A DNA stretch of 64,000 bases from Nordella sp. HKS 07 (GCF_011046735.1 NZ_CP049258.1:4110001-4174000), one strand, 5' to 3'. Numbered from the stretch's first letter, positions 42,503-50,721 are shown. Program-made: numbers and translations. Notes: generated by a model from the sequence alone, not told the origin.

Positions 42503-43132
42503 ATGAACAAGTCTGGCAAGATACGGAAATCCGACGCGACGCGCGCGCGCATCATCGAGGCGGCGCGCGAGCGGTTCCGCAAGGAAGGCTTCGAGCGCAC
42601 GACCATCCGCAAGGTGGCGGGCGACGCCGGCATCGATCCCTCGATGGTGATGCGCTATTTCGAAAGCAAGCGCGGCCTGTTCGCCGCGGCGATGACAGTG
42701 GAGTTGCGCATTCCCGATCTGAGCGGCCACCCGCGCGACAAGCTAGGCGAGGCGCTGGTTTCGCATTTCCTCAAGCGCTGGGAGGAATCCGAGGACGACT
42801 CGCTGCAACTCCTGCTGCGCTCAACGGCGAGCAACGAAGACGCGGCCGAGCGCGCCCGCGCCATATTCCGCGAGCAGATCGTCACAACGGTCGCCCGCTT
42901 GCGCGGTGATGCCGAGGCGGGCGAGGTGGCAGCACTCATCGGCACGCAAATGATCGGCCTCGCTTATGCGCGCTACATTCTCAAGCTGCCGCCGCTCCTC
43001 GCGATGCCGCGCCAGGCGATCGTGCGCCGCATCGGCGCCACCATCCAGCGCTATCTGACCGAGCCGCTGGTTGCGGATCAGGACATCTCCGATCAACCGT
43101 CAGGCTGGCGCAAGCCCGGGTCCATTGAATAG
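42503..43132 (+). CDS. TetR/AcrR family transcriptional regulator
   Basis: 209 residues: N-terminal HTH (TRARIIEAARERFRKEGFERTTIRKVAGDAGIDPSMVMRYFESKRGLF; key parts TTIRKVAGDAG and VMRYFESK) and a C-terminal ligand-binding domain of the TetR_C_33/PsrA-like sort. It is divergent from the HlyD/ABC-2 exporter operon and almost certainly its repressor, acting at the palindrome 42402-42417. Its C-terminal RRIGATIQRYLTEPL region recurs as a stray fragment at 46792-46899. Confidence 0.93.
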   Translation: MNKSGKIRKSDATRARIIEAARERFRKEGFERTTIRKVAGDAGIDPSMVMRYFESKRGLFAAAMTVELRIPDLSGHPRDKLGEALVSHFLKRWEESEDDSLQLLLRSTASNEDAAERARAIFREQIVTTVARLRGDAEAGEVAALIGTQMIGLAYARYILKLPPLLAMPRQAIVRRIGATIQRYLTEPLVADQDISDQPSGWRKPGSIE

Positions 43133-43179
43133 AGTCAGCTCTTCGGTATCCGCCGCGCTTAATGATTGGACTTCTTTTC

Positions 43180-43198
43180 GACTCGACCCGGTCGCGAA
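43180..43198 (+). repeat. 19-bp direct repeat, left copy (accessory patch boundary)
   Basis: GACTCGACCCGGTCGCGAA; 18 of 19 bases match the copy at 45808-45826 in the same orientation. The two copies bracket the sulfotransferase, IS3 remnant and Cds1-like genes. Confidence 0.6.
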
Positions 43199-43244
43199 AG
43201 GCCCGATCCGAAAGTCCGGGTGTGCGAGCAAGACTGCTGCCAAT

Positions 43245-44237
43245 TTATGAGCCATCAGCCGCAAAATCCCGCGGGCTGGCCATTCGCCTTCCACCTTCAA
43301 GCCATCGGACACAGCCTGGCGGAAGAGTTGCCGCAAGTTTCGATGTGTATGTGGCGAGATCAGCGGGATCAAAAATATCCCGCCATCGGCCATCAAGACC
43401 CTTATTGAAAAACCGATCCTTGCCATCATTGAACATGCCAACGACCCCAGGCATCAATTCAGCGCCCTGTTCCTTCATCGCGTTGAACTCGGCCGCGTGA
43501 ATGAGTGAAGGCCAAATCTGTTCCGCAACCTTTATGCGTAGGAACGCAGCGAGGAGGCGCATTTCGGATTCCAGGTCCGCCTTAAGATCTTTATAGTGCA
43601 CGAAATGGATGTTATCGCGGTGGCGCTCGCTCCAATAGCTTTTCTCAAGCTCGAAATACGAAAGAAACTGATATCCGTCCGTCTGCCCGGCGATAGCACC
43701 CATGCACAGCCATTTGTGGAAATATTCGGCGGGATCGGCTGGTACACGTGGGTATGATCGGGCAATCGTTTCGTCAGCGAGGCCTAGCGCGTCGTTTGCA
43801 ACGAGGATTTGATCCTTAACGCCACTAAGATGATTATGAAAGGACAGGACCGCATCGCGACCGTCACGACCGACATGGATATATTGGACATCGTCGTAAA
43901 GCGGTAATCCGTCAAGCGGCAGGTGGGTTTTTAAAGCGCGCCTGTGGGTTTGCGCATCAATCGAGGCCATGACCTCTTCTGGACTCATCGGTATGCGTCG
44001 CTCGATCCAAGGTGAGGTCTTATCAAGTGGGCGAGGCTCAGTGGTTTGGAAAACCAGAAGATCAACTATCCGTTGTATCCAAGTCGTGCCGCATTTTGGA
44101 TATGTCGCAACAATAATGTCGCCCGCTCGTGGTTGGTACGCTGCCCAACGCCGACTGTCTGTATTCCAGGTTCGATATTCCCGAAGCGCAGGTCTGACCA
44201 GCATCGCCATGTCTCCAGTCCGCGAGTAAATTACCAA
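43245..44237 (-). CDS. Sulfotransferase domain protein (PAPS-dependent)
   Basis: 330 residues of the cytosolic-type sulfotransferase family, moving sulfate from PAPS to an alcohol, phenol or amine. The 5'-phosphosulfate loop YPKCGTTW is at residues 46-53; the catalytic His is in LKTHLPLDGLPLY; the 3'-phosphate site is IHVGRDGRDAVLSFHNH; and KGLDGRWRDIFDP is the C-terminal PAPS motif. Codon use looks less GC-biased than the flanking genes, suggesting transfer. ATGs at 44237, 44210 and 44204 are possible starts. It is alone, so the acceptor is unknown. Confidence 0.9.
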   Translation of the reverse strand: MVIYSRTGDMAMLVRPALREYRTWNTDSRRWAAYQPRAGDIIVATYPKCGTTWIQRIVDLLVFQTTEPRPLDKTSPWIERRIPMSPEEVMASIDAQTHRRALKTHLPLDGLPLYDDVQYIHVGRDGRDAVLSFHNHLSGVKDQILVANDALGLADETIARSYPRVPADPAEYFHKWLCMGAIAGQTDGYQFLSYFELEKSYWSERHRDNIHFVHYKDLKADLESEMRLLAAFLRIKVAEQIWPSLIHAAEFNAMKEQGAELMPGVVGMFNDGKDRFFNKGLDGRWRDIFDPADLATYTSKLAATLPPGCVRWLEGGRRMASPRDFAADGS

Positions 44238-44308
44238 TTATCATCGACCTAGGGCAGCTACTCACTTCCGGTATTAGCACTTCGATTCGTTTTGCTGCGC
44301 TGCAGAAT

Positions 44309-44512
44309 TTAATCGTTTTTTGGGGCATAGCAGACATGGCCGGGCCGACGCGCATCGGAAGCATCTATGCCCCCGAACTTCGCCTTCCAGATATAAAGCG
44401 CGGCTTCTGAGATGCCGTGCTTACGGGTAACATCACCCGCCTTCGCGCCTGCCTCATGATCGCGCAGAATCCCGATGATCTGTTCATCCGAAAACCGCTT
44501 CCTCTTCATCAC
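44309..44512 (-). pseudogene. IS3 family transposase OrfA remnant
   Basis: 67 codons. The first 50 or so residues ([19 protein letters not shown], ... RKHGISEAALYIWKAKFGG) are the HTH region of IS3-group OrfA proteins; real OrfA continues with a leucine-zipper part, but here the match ends after IDASDARR and the frame runs into repeat-like sequence. No OrfB or inverted ends were found. The GTG/ATG start overlaps the stop of the Cds1-like gene. A relic marking past mobile-element activity in this patch. Confidence 0.8.
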
Positions 44513-45699
44513 CCATCCCTCTGATGGAGCCGGACTCTAGCTCCTTCTGGAGGAGCCTTCAGTGGCAGGTCAAACTGCAATGCTCTGAAATTTCCGGACT
44601 CCAGAAAGCTCTCCAGCAGCTCCCGATACGGCTCGACCTCAATCTGGTTTTCTTTCAACCAGTCGGGATTGTAGTAGGTGGAAGCGTATCGGTCGCCACT
44701 GTCACAGATAAGAGATACCAGCGATCCCTCCCTGCCTTCCGCCATCATGTTTGCAGCAATCCAGCATAGCCCGAAAAAGTTGGTGCCGGTTGATCCGCCG
44801 ACACGCCGAAACAGTCGGTCCGAGAGCACATGCATGGCTGCGATCGACGCAGCGTCCGGTATCTTGATCATATGGTCGACGACGCTAGGTACAAAAGACG
44901 GCTCGACACGCGGCCGTCCAACACCTTCAATACGAGACGGCCGCGAGCAAGTCGCCTGACGATTGCCGCTCAAGAAACATTCGTAAAAAGCCGAATGCTC
45001 GACATCGACGACGCAAAGCCGCGTGCTGAAGTTTCGGTATCGGATATAACGTCCGATCGTAGCCGAGGTCCCACCCGTGCCTGCGCTCATAACCACCCAT
45101 GCGGGTTCAGGGTGCTGCTCGGCCCTCATCTGATCAAAGATGCTCTGGGCGATATTGTTGTTGCCGCGCCAATCAGTCGCGCGTTCGGCGTAGGTAAACT
45201 GATCAAGGTAGTAACCTCCAGCCTGTTCGGCCAGCCGCGCGGCAATATCGTAGACGGCGGTCGGGCTGTCGACGAAACGGCAGAGTCCGCCGAACCGCTC
45301 GATCGCCTCAACCTTCTGCCGGCTCGTAGATCGCGGCATGACAGCAATGAACGGCAGTTCGAGGAGATGCGCGAAATAGGCTTCACTTACCGCCGTTGAA
45401 CCCGAGGAAGCCTCAACCAGAGTCGTGCCCTGTAATATCTTGCCGTTGCAGATGCCGTACAGAAATAAAGAGCGCGCCAATCGGTGCTTCAGGCTTCCGG
45501 TCGGATGAGTGGATTCATCCTTTAGATAAAAGGAAACACCGCGCAGACCCCTGAAGGCAGGATTGATCAAGTGTGTGTCGGCCGACCGAATTCCATCTCC
45601 TTCAAGGATGTTGATCGCCCTGCGCGCCCAGTTCCTGTCGTCTCGGGCTGGTAGCGCAGGCGCCAGTAGGCTTGACGGGTCGGGCAAGGAATTGGGCAT
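44509..45699 (-). CDS. PLP-dependent cysteine synthase-family protein (Cds1-like, possible L-cysteine desulfhydrase)
   Basis: 396-residue fold type II PLP enzyme. The PLP lysine lies in [11 protein letters not shown] (K71); the phosphate loop is [41 protein letters not shown] holds the substrate Ser/Thr loop (core [10 protein letters not shown]). The layout, including [15 protein letters not shown] at the start and [13 protein letters not shown] near the end, is that of the Cds1 group, whose mycobacterial member releases H2S from cysteine. Base composition is again less GC-rich than in core genes here. Function beyond the family is inferred. Confidence 0.85.
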   Translation of the reverse strand: MPNSLPDPSSLLAPALPARDDRNWARRAINILEGDGIRSADTHLINPAFRGLRGVSFYLKDESTHPTGSLKHRLARSLFLYGICNGKILQGTTLVEASSGSTAVSEAYFAHLLELPFIAVMPRSTSRQKVEAIERFGGLCRFVDSPTAVYDIAARLAEQAGGYYLDQFTYAERATDWRGNNNIAQSIFDQMRAEQHPEPAWVVMSAGTGGTSATIGRYIRYRNFSTRLCVVDVEHSAFYECFLSGNRQATCSRPSRIEGVGRPRVEPSFVPSVVDHMIKIPDAASIAAMHVLSDRLFRRVGGSTGTNFFGLCWIAANMMAEGREGSLVSLICDSGDRYASTYYNPDWLKENQIEVEPYRELLESFLESGNFRALQFDLPLKAPPEGARVRLHQRDG

Positions 45700-46002
45700 T
45701 CAAACCTCCACTCCGAGCACTGTTGTGTGATCAGTCATGAATTTTAGCGCCTTCTAGAAACGCCAGAAACGCTTTCAAGGCATTGCGGACATGGCCGGAC
45801 TGCCGCTGACTCGACCCGGTAGCGAATGACCCCAAGCCGACATTGAGGGGATTGGAATCCCCAGCGCCGGCGATCTCCTGCTATCGAGGTGTACCATCAT
45901 TTCAGGAAACGCGGGCACTCTTCCAGCGCGCTGCAGCCGGTCGATTACCTGATCAAGGCCGGAAACAGTCGATGCAATGACAGGCAAATATCGGTCGGCC
46001 TC
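45700..46002. other. Gene-free stretch with degenerate repeat sequence
   Basis: About 300 bases with no credible gene. It holds the right copy of the 19-bp direct repeat and a GCGGACATGGCCGGACTGCC segment (45785-45804) resembling GCAGACATGGCCGGGCCG at 44330-44347, so it seems built from the degenerate repeat debris seen elsewhere in Hyphomicrobiales genomes. The 70-codon open frame across it looks spurious. Confidence 0.4.
45808..45826 (+). repeat. 19-bp direct repeat, right copy (accessory patch boundary)
   Basis: GACTCGACCCGGTAGCGAA; matches 43180-43198 except for one base. About 2.6 kb separates the copies. Confidence 0.6.
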
Positions 46003-46260
46003 TCAGACCGCCTTGTTCTTCGCAATCATCGCCCAGACAGCGAGCACGATTACAGCTCCGATGACTGCTCCAATAAGGCCAGCGCCTTCGCCGGGGCCAT
46101 AAATTCCTATAACCTGGCCCATATAGCTAGCAACAAACGCCCCGACGATACCCAGGATTGCCGTCAGTATGAACCCGGAGGGTTCATTGGGGCCAGGCAT
46201 CAGGAATTTGGCAATTACCCCTGCAATGAATCCAATAATGATCGTCCAGATAAAGCTCAT
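46003..46260 (-). CDS. GlsB/YeaQ/YmgE family small membrane protein
   Basis: 85 residues with three hydrophobic segments: MSFIWTIIIGFIAGVIAKFL, GFILTAILGIVGAFVASYMG and GLIGAVIGAVIVLAVWAMIA, the pattern of transglycosylase-associated/YeaQ proteins, often stress-induced. The start is the ATG at 46260; a longer open frame to 46413 runs through the divergent promoter and is rejected. It is divergent from the YidB-like gene, with a perfect palindrome between them. Confidence 0.92.
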   Translation of the reverse strand: MSFIWTIIIGFIAGVIAKFLMPGPNEPSGFILTAILGIVGAFVASYMGQVIGIYGPGEGAGLIGAVIGAVIVLAVWAMIAKNKAV

Positions 46261-46291
46261 GAGGCGCTCCTCTGTGTCGCATTCATCCTGC

Positions 46292-46313
46292 AGCACTTCG
46301 AAAGTGCTATATT
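46292..46313. promoter_or_regulatory. Perfect palindrome with -10-like box between the YeaQ-like and YidB-like genes
   Basis: AGCACTT-CGA-AAGTGCT (46292-46308) is a perfect 7-3-7 inverted repeat; its last base begins TATATT (46308-46313), a good -10 for the rightward gene whose ATG is 32 bases on. A divergent regulatory site is likely; no regulator is encoded nearby. Confidence 0.5.
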
Positions 46314-46344
46314 GGCACCTGATGCTACTCCGAAAAACAGGAGA

Positions 46345-46788
46345 ATGAAAATGGCTAGAGGAATGCCTTCGCTCGGTGCTCTGTTGGGACTGATCGCCAT
46401 CGCGGGATATCAAAATCGCGATAAGATTGGAGAATTTGTCAAAGGTCTCGGAGCGTCTGATCCCAACACCCCCCTCGGCGGAATTTTGGAAAGCGCACGG
46501 AAATCTCTTGGTGGCGGCGCGACAGGCGCCGATATGAATAGTGGTCTTGGTGAGCTGGTCGACCGCCTCCGGCAGAACGGCCAGGGTGCGACCGCGGATT
46601 CATGGGTGGCAACCGGAGCCAACAAGCCGATCAATGATTCGGAAGTGGAACGCGCGTTAGGGCCAGACCTCATCGACAGTCTCGCCAAGCAAACCGGCTT
46701 GAGCCGCGCGGACCTGCTTTCGCGCTTGGCGTCAGTGCTTCCCGATGTCGTCGACAAGATGACGCCTGAAGGACTTTTGCCGCAATGA
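46345..46788 (+). CDS. YidB-like (DUF937) protein
   Basis: 147 residues of the YidB family. The N-terminal LGALLGLIAIAGYQNRDKI and C-terminal ERALGPDLIDSLAKQTGLSRADLLSRLASVLPDVVDKMTPEGLLP (key parts LAKQTGLSRADLL and LPDVVDKMTPEGLLP) are diagnostic; a Gly-rich linker joins them. Molecular function is unknown. The start ATG at 46345 follows CAGGAGA; ATG at 46351 is an alternative. It lies divergent from the YeaQ-like stress gene. Confidence 0.92.
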   Translation: MKMARGMPSLGALLGLIAIAGYQNRDKIGEFVKGLGASDPNTPLGGILESARKSLGGGATGADMNSGLGELVDRLRQNGQGATADSWVATGANKPINDSEVERALGPDLIDSLAKQTGLSRADLLSRLASVLPDVVDKMTPEGLLPQ

Positions 46789-46791
46789 CAT

Positions 46792-46899
46792 ATGCTGCGT
46801 CTGAGTGACGGCCTGAAGCTCTGTGGCCGCCGCATCGGCGCCACCATCCAGCGCTATTTTGCGGAACCTCTGTCCGACGATGATGATATCTCGACATAA
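46792..46899 (+). pseudogene. TetR-family regulator C-terminal fragment
   Basis: A 35-codon frame whose last 23 residues (RRIGATIQRYFAEPLSDDDD...) align with the C-terminus of the TetR protein at 42503-43132 (RRIGATIQRYLTEPLVADQD...). The bases CGCCGCATCGGCGCCACCAT are identical in both places. There is no DNA-binding domain. It looks like the cut-off 3' end of a paralogous or duplicated regulator gene. It overlaps the 3' end of the SRPBCC gene on the other strand. Confidence 0.7.
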
Positions 46900-47352
46900 C
46901 GTGCCAGTTGCTCGAGCGACAGGCGGGTGCCTTCGTCATTATCTTCCGGCCTGATGCCCGCTGGAATGTCCGAGCTTATGAATGTCACTTCCGTTCCGCC
47001 GGGAACATCGTCGAAGCGGATCTCGACCCGCATTTCGCCGGCAAAGGCCGGATCGGCGCTGTGGAAGGTGACAGCTTCGACGATCCGCCGCGCCGGCCGC
47101 AATTCGATGGAGCGCACGCTTGCCATGTCCTCCCCCTTCCGCAGTCTTGCCGTGCATCGATGACTCGCTGTCCGGATAGAACAGCGACATCCGGTAACCG
47201 CCGCCTTCTCGTCCGTCGAAGTCATGCATCCGGCCGGTCATCCCGCCAGGCGGCAACCAGGCGAGGAGGGCGTCGGGATCCATGAACGCCGCATAGACTT
47301 TCTCGGGCGCGGCCTTGATGACTCTGGAGGTGCGTGTCGCGGTGCTGGTCAT
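46854..47352 (-). pseudogene. SRPBCC (AHSA1-like) protein gene broken by a one-base frameshift
   Basis: The N-terminal part is read from 47352: TRTSRVIKAAPEKVYAAFMDPDALLAWLPPGGMTG and GGGYRMSLFYPDSE, the usual start of an AHSA1/START-like fold. The C-terminal part (GEDMASVRSIELRPARRIVEAV, GTEVTFISSDIP, LSLEQLARYVE) is in the next frame. The switch falls at a run of five G on the minus strand (C run at 47131-47135 on the plus strand); with four G the gene gives one 165-residue protein. Its ATG overlaps the stop of the PLP enzyme gene (ATGA), and its last codons run over the TetR fragment, so the native tail may be lost. Confidence 0.8.
47131..47135 (-). repeat. G5 run (C5 on plus strand) at the SRPBCC frame break
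   Basis: GCGGAAGGGGGAGGAC on the minus strand. Dropping one G restores AEGEDMASV in frame, joining both halves of the SRPBCC protein. Confidence 0.7.
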
Positions 47353-48632
47353 GCGAGGGCCAGCGCCTGGGCGATATCGGCGATAAGATCGTCGGGGTGC
47401 TCGACGCCGATCGACAGGCGAATGGTGGAATCAAGGATGCCGATGCGGTCGCGCACCTCCTTCGCCACACCGGAATGCGTCATGGCGGCGGGATGGCTGG
47501 CGAGCGACTCGGTGCCGCCGAGGCTGACCGCGAGCTTGAAGATCTGCAGCGCGTTCAGGAAGGCGAAGGCGGCGGCCTGGCCGCCTTTGATATCGAAGGA
47601 GAAGGTCGAGCCGGCACCGGTGCACTGGCCCTTGAAGACATGCGCGGCAGGATCAGCCGCGTCGAGGAAAGGCAGATAATGCAGCCTGGCGACCTTCGGA
47701 TGCTCCTGCAGAAACTGCGCCACCGCCCTTGCATTGTCGTCGGCTCTCTCCATGCGTAGAGCGAGTGTTTCGAGCGACCGTCCGAGCATCCAGCAGGAAT
47801 GCGGATCGAGCTGCGTGCCGATGGCGCCGCGCAGCGCCTTGACCGGCTTGATGACCGCGCGCGATCCGAGCGCCGCGCCGGCGATGAGATCGGAGTGGCC
47901 ACCGACATATTTGGTGAGGGAGTAGAGCGAAATGTCGGCGCCGTGATCGAGCGGTCGCTGGAAGACGGGACCCAGAAGCGTGTTGTCGCAGACGACGACC
48001 GGCTGCAGGTCCTGCGTCTTGCCGATCTCATCGGCGATGCGCTGCATGAGTTCGATATCGACCAGCGTATTGAGTGGATTTGACGGCGTCTCGATGAGGA
48101 TGACGGAGACCCGCCCCTTCTTGCGGGCCTCATCGGCCGCGGCGCGCACCGCCGCCTCATTCACGCCGTCGGAGAAGCCCGCGGACGAAATGCCGAGTGT
48201 CTGAAATGTGCGGGCCAGCAGGGTCTCGGTACCGCCATAAAGCGGCTGCGAATGGAGAATGGCATCGCCCGGCCGCGCGAAAGCCAGCAGCGTGGTGGCG
48301 ATAGCCGACATGCCCGAGGAAAAGAGCGTGCAGGCTTCGGCGCCCTCGAAGACGGCGAGGCGGTCTTCGACGATCTCGCTGTTGGGATGATTGAAGCGTG
48401 AATAGACGAGGCCGGCGCCGGTGCCCTTGGGCGGCTCGCGCCGGCCGGACACGTAGTCGAAGAAGTCGCGGCCCTCTTCGGCGTTCTTGAAGACGAAGGT
48501 CGAGGTCAGGAAAACCGGCGGCTTGACGGCTCCTTCCGACAGCTGCGGATCGAACCCATAGCTCAGCATCAGTGTTTCGGGATGGAGACGGTGATTGCCG
48601 ATGTGAGTTTTGTATGGCCTGGGTGCGGTCAT
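47349..48632 (-). CDS. Cystathionine gamma-synthase/methionine gamma-lyase family PLP enzyme
   Basis: 427-residue Cys/Met metabolism PLP enzyme: [44 protein letters not shown] (parts: YSRFNHPN), [44 protein letters not shown] and the PLP lysine in [17 protein letters not shown]. The insertion [12 protein letters not shown] near residue 65 marks the 'cystathionine gamma-synthase family' branch whose exact reaction is often unclear. It precedes the SRPBCC gene in an ATGA-coupled pair. Confidence 0.93.
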   Translation of the reverse strand: MTAPRPYKTHIGNHRLHPETLMLSYGFDPQLSEGAVKPPVFLTSTFVFKNAEEGRDFFDYVSGRREPPKGTGAGLVYSRFNHPNSEIVEDRLAVFEGAEACTLFSSGMSAIATTLLAFARPGDAILHSQPLYGGTETLLARTFQTLGISSAGFSDGVNEAAVRAAADEARKKGRVSVILIETPSNPLNTLVDIELMQRIADEIGKTQDLQPVVVCDNTLLGPVFQRPLDHGADISLYSLTKYVGGHSDLIAGAALGSRAVIKPVKALRGAIGTQLDPHSCWMLGRSLETLALRMERADDNARAVAQFLQEHPKVARLHYLPFLDAADPAAHVFKGQCTGAGSTFSFDIKGGQAAAFAFLNALQIFKLAVSLGGTESLASHPAAMTHSGVAKEVRDRIGILDSTIRLSIGVEHPDDLIADIAQALALA

Positions 48633-48712
48633 GGTGGTCCTCCTGGCGGTATGCCGAAGGAGCAGTGTAGATCAGCATTGTGGCGGACCCAATCGCGAGT
48701 CTTGACGCATTT

Positions 48713-48727
48713 TCGGCATGATGCCGA
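48713..48727. promoter_or_regulatory. Perfect palindrome between the PLP enzyme and serine hydrolase genes
   Basis: TCGGCAT-G-ATGCCGA, a perfect 7-1-7 inverted repeat in the 127-base divergent region. Further TGCCGAA half-sites occur near 48651 and 48740, and a TTGACG (48702-48707) lies just before. A candidate operator shared by the two divergent genes. Confidence 0.45.
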
Positions 48728-48759
48728 GGCAAGACCGTCGTGCCGAAAGGGAAGAAGCG

Positions 48760-49764
48760 ATGCGTTTGATTCTCTGTCTGGTTTTGAGTCTCGTGGCCGC
48801 CGCCCAGGCGGGCGCCGAACCGGCGGAACAATGGCTTAAGGCCGATGAGACGGCCATGACGCGGACGATATCCGGCCTAGTCCAGGTTTACTCCATCCGG
48901 GAAAAGCCGACCGCCCTCATGGTCGTGGAGGGCGACAAGATCATCGCCAGCTGGGGTGCGCTCGATCGCAAGATCAACGTGGCTTCGGTCCGCAAGAGCC
49001 TGTTGAGCGCGCTTTATGGCATCGCCATTGCCGAACATCGCATCAGCCTGACGAGCACGCTCGCCGATTTGCGCATCGACGACAAGAAACCGTCTCTGAA
49101 TGAGGCAGAGAAGCAGGCTACGGTGCGCGATCTCCTGACATCCCGCTCGGGCATTTATCACCTGGCCGCCCATGAGACCCGCGAGATCAAATCAAATCGC
49201 CCTGCCCGCGGCAGCCACGCCCCTGGCACGTACTGGTTCTACAACAACTGGGATTTCAATGCCCTCGGCGCGATATACCGTAAGGAAACGGGTGAGGACA
49301 TCTTCGCGAGCTTCGCCACGCGCATCGCCCGCCCGATCGGCATGGAGGATTTCTCCAAGCGCGACGGGCGATATGCCTTTGAAAAGGTATCGGTGTATCC
49401 GGCCTATCCGTTTCAGCTCACAGCGCGAGATGCCGCCCGCTTCGGCCTGCTCTTCGCCAATGGGGGGCGCTGGAACGGCAGGCAGGTCATTCCTGCCGCC
49501 TGGGTGCGCGAATCCACGTGGGCGCATGCGCGCACTAATCGCGGCAACCGCGGCTACGGCTACATGTGGTGGGAGCTTTCTTCGGAGCCGTGGGGCAGGG
49601 GCGGAGCCTATGCCGCGGGCTTCGGCGGCCAGATCATCGCCTTTCTCCCGGCGAAGAAGCTGGTTCTTGTGCAGACCGTCGACCTGCGCGCCAATCCCAA
49701 GGGCATTCGCACATCCGCCGTCATCGAACTGATGAAAGAGATCGCCGCGGCGCTCCCGGAGTGA
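48760..49764 (+). CDS. Serine hydrolase, class C beta-lactamase-related
   Basis: 334 residues with a signal peptide (MRLILCLVLSLVAAAQAGA). The penicillin-binding/beta-lactamase fold motifs are S76-V-R-K79 (SxxK), YNNWDF (YxN) and GFGGQ (HxG-type third motif, His replaced). It probably acts on a peptidoglycan or ester substrate in the periplasm. Real lactam resistance is not implied. The start ATG at 48760 is preferred to 48718 because the signal peptide follows directly and AAAGGGAAGAAG lies before it. Confidence 0.88.
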   Translation: MRLILCLVLSLVAAAQAGAEPAEQWLKADETAMTRTISGLVQVYSIREKPTALMVVEGDKIIASWGALDRKINVASVRKSLLSALYGIAIAEHRISLTSTLADLRIDDKKPSLNEAEKQATVRDLLTSRSGIYHLAAHETREIKSNRPARGSHAPGTYWFYNNWDFNALGAIYRKETGEDIFASFATRIARPIGMEDFSKRDGRYAFEKVSVYPAYPFQLTARDAARFGLLFANGGRWNGRQVIPAAWVRESTWAHARTNRGNRGYGYMWWELSSEPWGRGGAYAAGFGGQIIAFLPAKKLVLVQTVDLRANPKGIRTSAVIELMKEIAAALPE

Positions 49765-49770
49765 ATCGGG

Positions 49771-50568
49771 TCAACCCGACGAGGGAGGCGCCACGACGAT
49801 CTTCGCGCCGGTGCTTTCGATCGCCCGGCGCAGCTCCTCCGGCGGCGGTGCATCGACGATGATGACGTGGATCTCACCAAGCCCGGCGATGCGCGCCATG
49901 GCCTGGCGGTTGAACTTGCTCGCGTCGCACAGCGCCACCACCTGGTCCGAGCGTTGGATGAAGGCGCGCTTGATCTCGCAGTCCTCCGGCGAATAGTCGA
50001 ACAGACCGGTCTCGTCTATTCCCGAGAGCCCAAGGTACAGGATGTCATAATGGTAGGAGGCGACGAAGCTCGCCGCACTCGAGCCATAGATCGACAATTC
50101 GCGCCCGCGCACCCGGCCGCCCGGCAGATAGACAGGGTGGGGGGCCTCGGCGAGGAGGCCCGCTGCGCGTGTATTGTTGGTGATGATCCGCAGGTCGGCG
50201 ACATCGGCGAGGAAGCGGGTGAGCTCGAGCGTCGTCGAGCCGGTGTCGAGCGCGATCGTATGGCCGGGCCTGGCGAAATGCGCAGCCGCTTGGGCGATGC
50301 GGATCTTGGCGTCGCTGTTGCGCCGGCGCCGCGCCTCGAAGGTCGGCTCCCTGATGTCATAGATTTTGGCGGCGCCGTTGCGCGCGATGAGCGCTCCGCC
50401 ATGGGTGCGCCGGATCGTCCCGCTGCGCTCGAGTTCGGTCAGATCGCGTCTGATGGTGATCTCCGAAACGCCGGTCTCTTCGGCGATATCGGCAACACTC
50501 ATAAAACCGCGACGGGCAAGGCTTTCAACCAGGCGCGTTTGGCGGGCAATCGGATCGCGCTGCGGCAT
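49771..50568 (-). CDS. DeoR/GlpR family transcriptional regulator
   Basis: 265 residues: N-terminal HTH_DeoR (RQTRLVESLARRGFMSVADIAEETGVSEITIRRDLTELERSG; core SEITIRRDLTELE) with HGGALI just after, and a C-terminal sugar-phosphate-binding DeoRC domain (AVALDTGSTTLEL-like: TIALDTGSTTLELTRFL). It is divergent from a complete carbohydrate importer and likely represses it until a phosphorylated sugar or polyol appears. Palindromic sites in the intergenic region support this. Confidence 0.93.
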   Translation of the reverse strand: MPQRDPIARQTRLVESLARRGFMSVADIAEETGVSEITIRRDLTELERSGTIRRTHGGALIARNGAAKIYDIREPTFEARRRRNSDAKIRIAQAAAHFARPGHTIALDTGSTTLELTRFLADVADLRIITNNTRAAGLLAEAPHPVYLPGGRVRGRELSIYGSSAASFVASYHYDILYLGLSGIDETGLFDYSPEDCEIKRAFIQRSDQVVALCDASKFNRQAMARIAGLGEIHVIIVDAPPPEELRRAIESTGAKIVVAPPSSG

Positions 50569-50591
50569 GATCGTTCAATGTGGGTGAGAGA

Positions 50592-50609
50592 TGATCGAAA
50601 GCGTTCAAA
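50592..50609. promoter_or_regulatory. Candidate DeoR-type operator, site 1
   Basis: TGATCGAAAGCGTTCAAA matches 16 of 18 bases of site 2 at 50677-50694. Located near the regulator's own start (ATG at 50568), it may mediate autoregulation. Confidence 0.55.
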
Positions 50610-50649
50610 TTCGCTCATGAAAAGAGCGGGAAATTCACAGCATAATGTC

Positions 50650-50694
50650 TTGTTTCTGATAGTTCCGCCACTATAATGATCGAAAACGATCAAA
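50650..50694 (+). promoter_or_regulatory. Importer promoter with overlapping DeoR-type operator, site 2
   Basis: A -35-like TTGTTT (50650-50655), 16-base spacer, and a consensus -10 TATAAT (50672-50677) lead into a perfect palindrome TGATCG-AAAA-CGATCA (50677-50692). The operator starts on the last base of the -10 and covers the probable start site: classic repression geometry. Confidence 0.7.
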
Positions 50695-50721
50695 AGAAAT
50701 TTCAGGGAGTGGGCGTCGGGG

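Noticed and set aside
45775-45987. 70-codon open frame on the minus strand in the accessory patch
   Set aside because: It crosses degenerate repeat sequence and a direct repeat, has no ribosome site or family resemblance.
48760-49764. Calling the serine hydrolase a beta-lactamase resistance gene
   Set aside because: SxxK and YxN are shared by many periplasmic esterases and peptidases; nothing points to lactam hydrolysis specifically.
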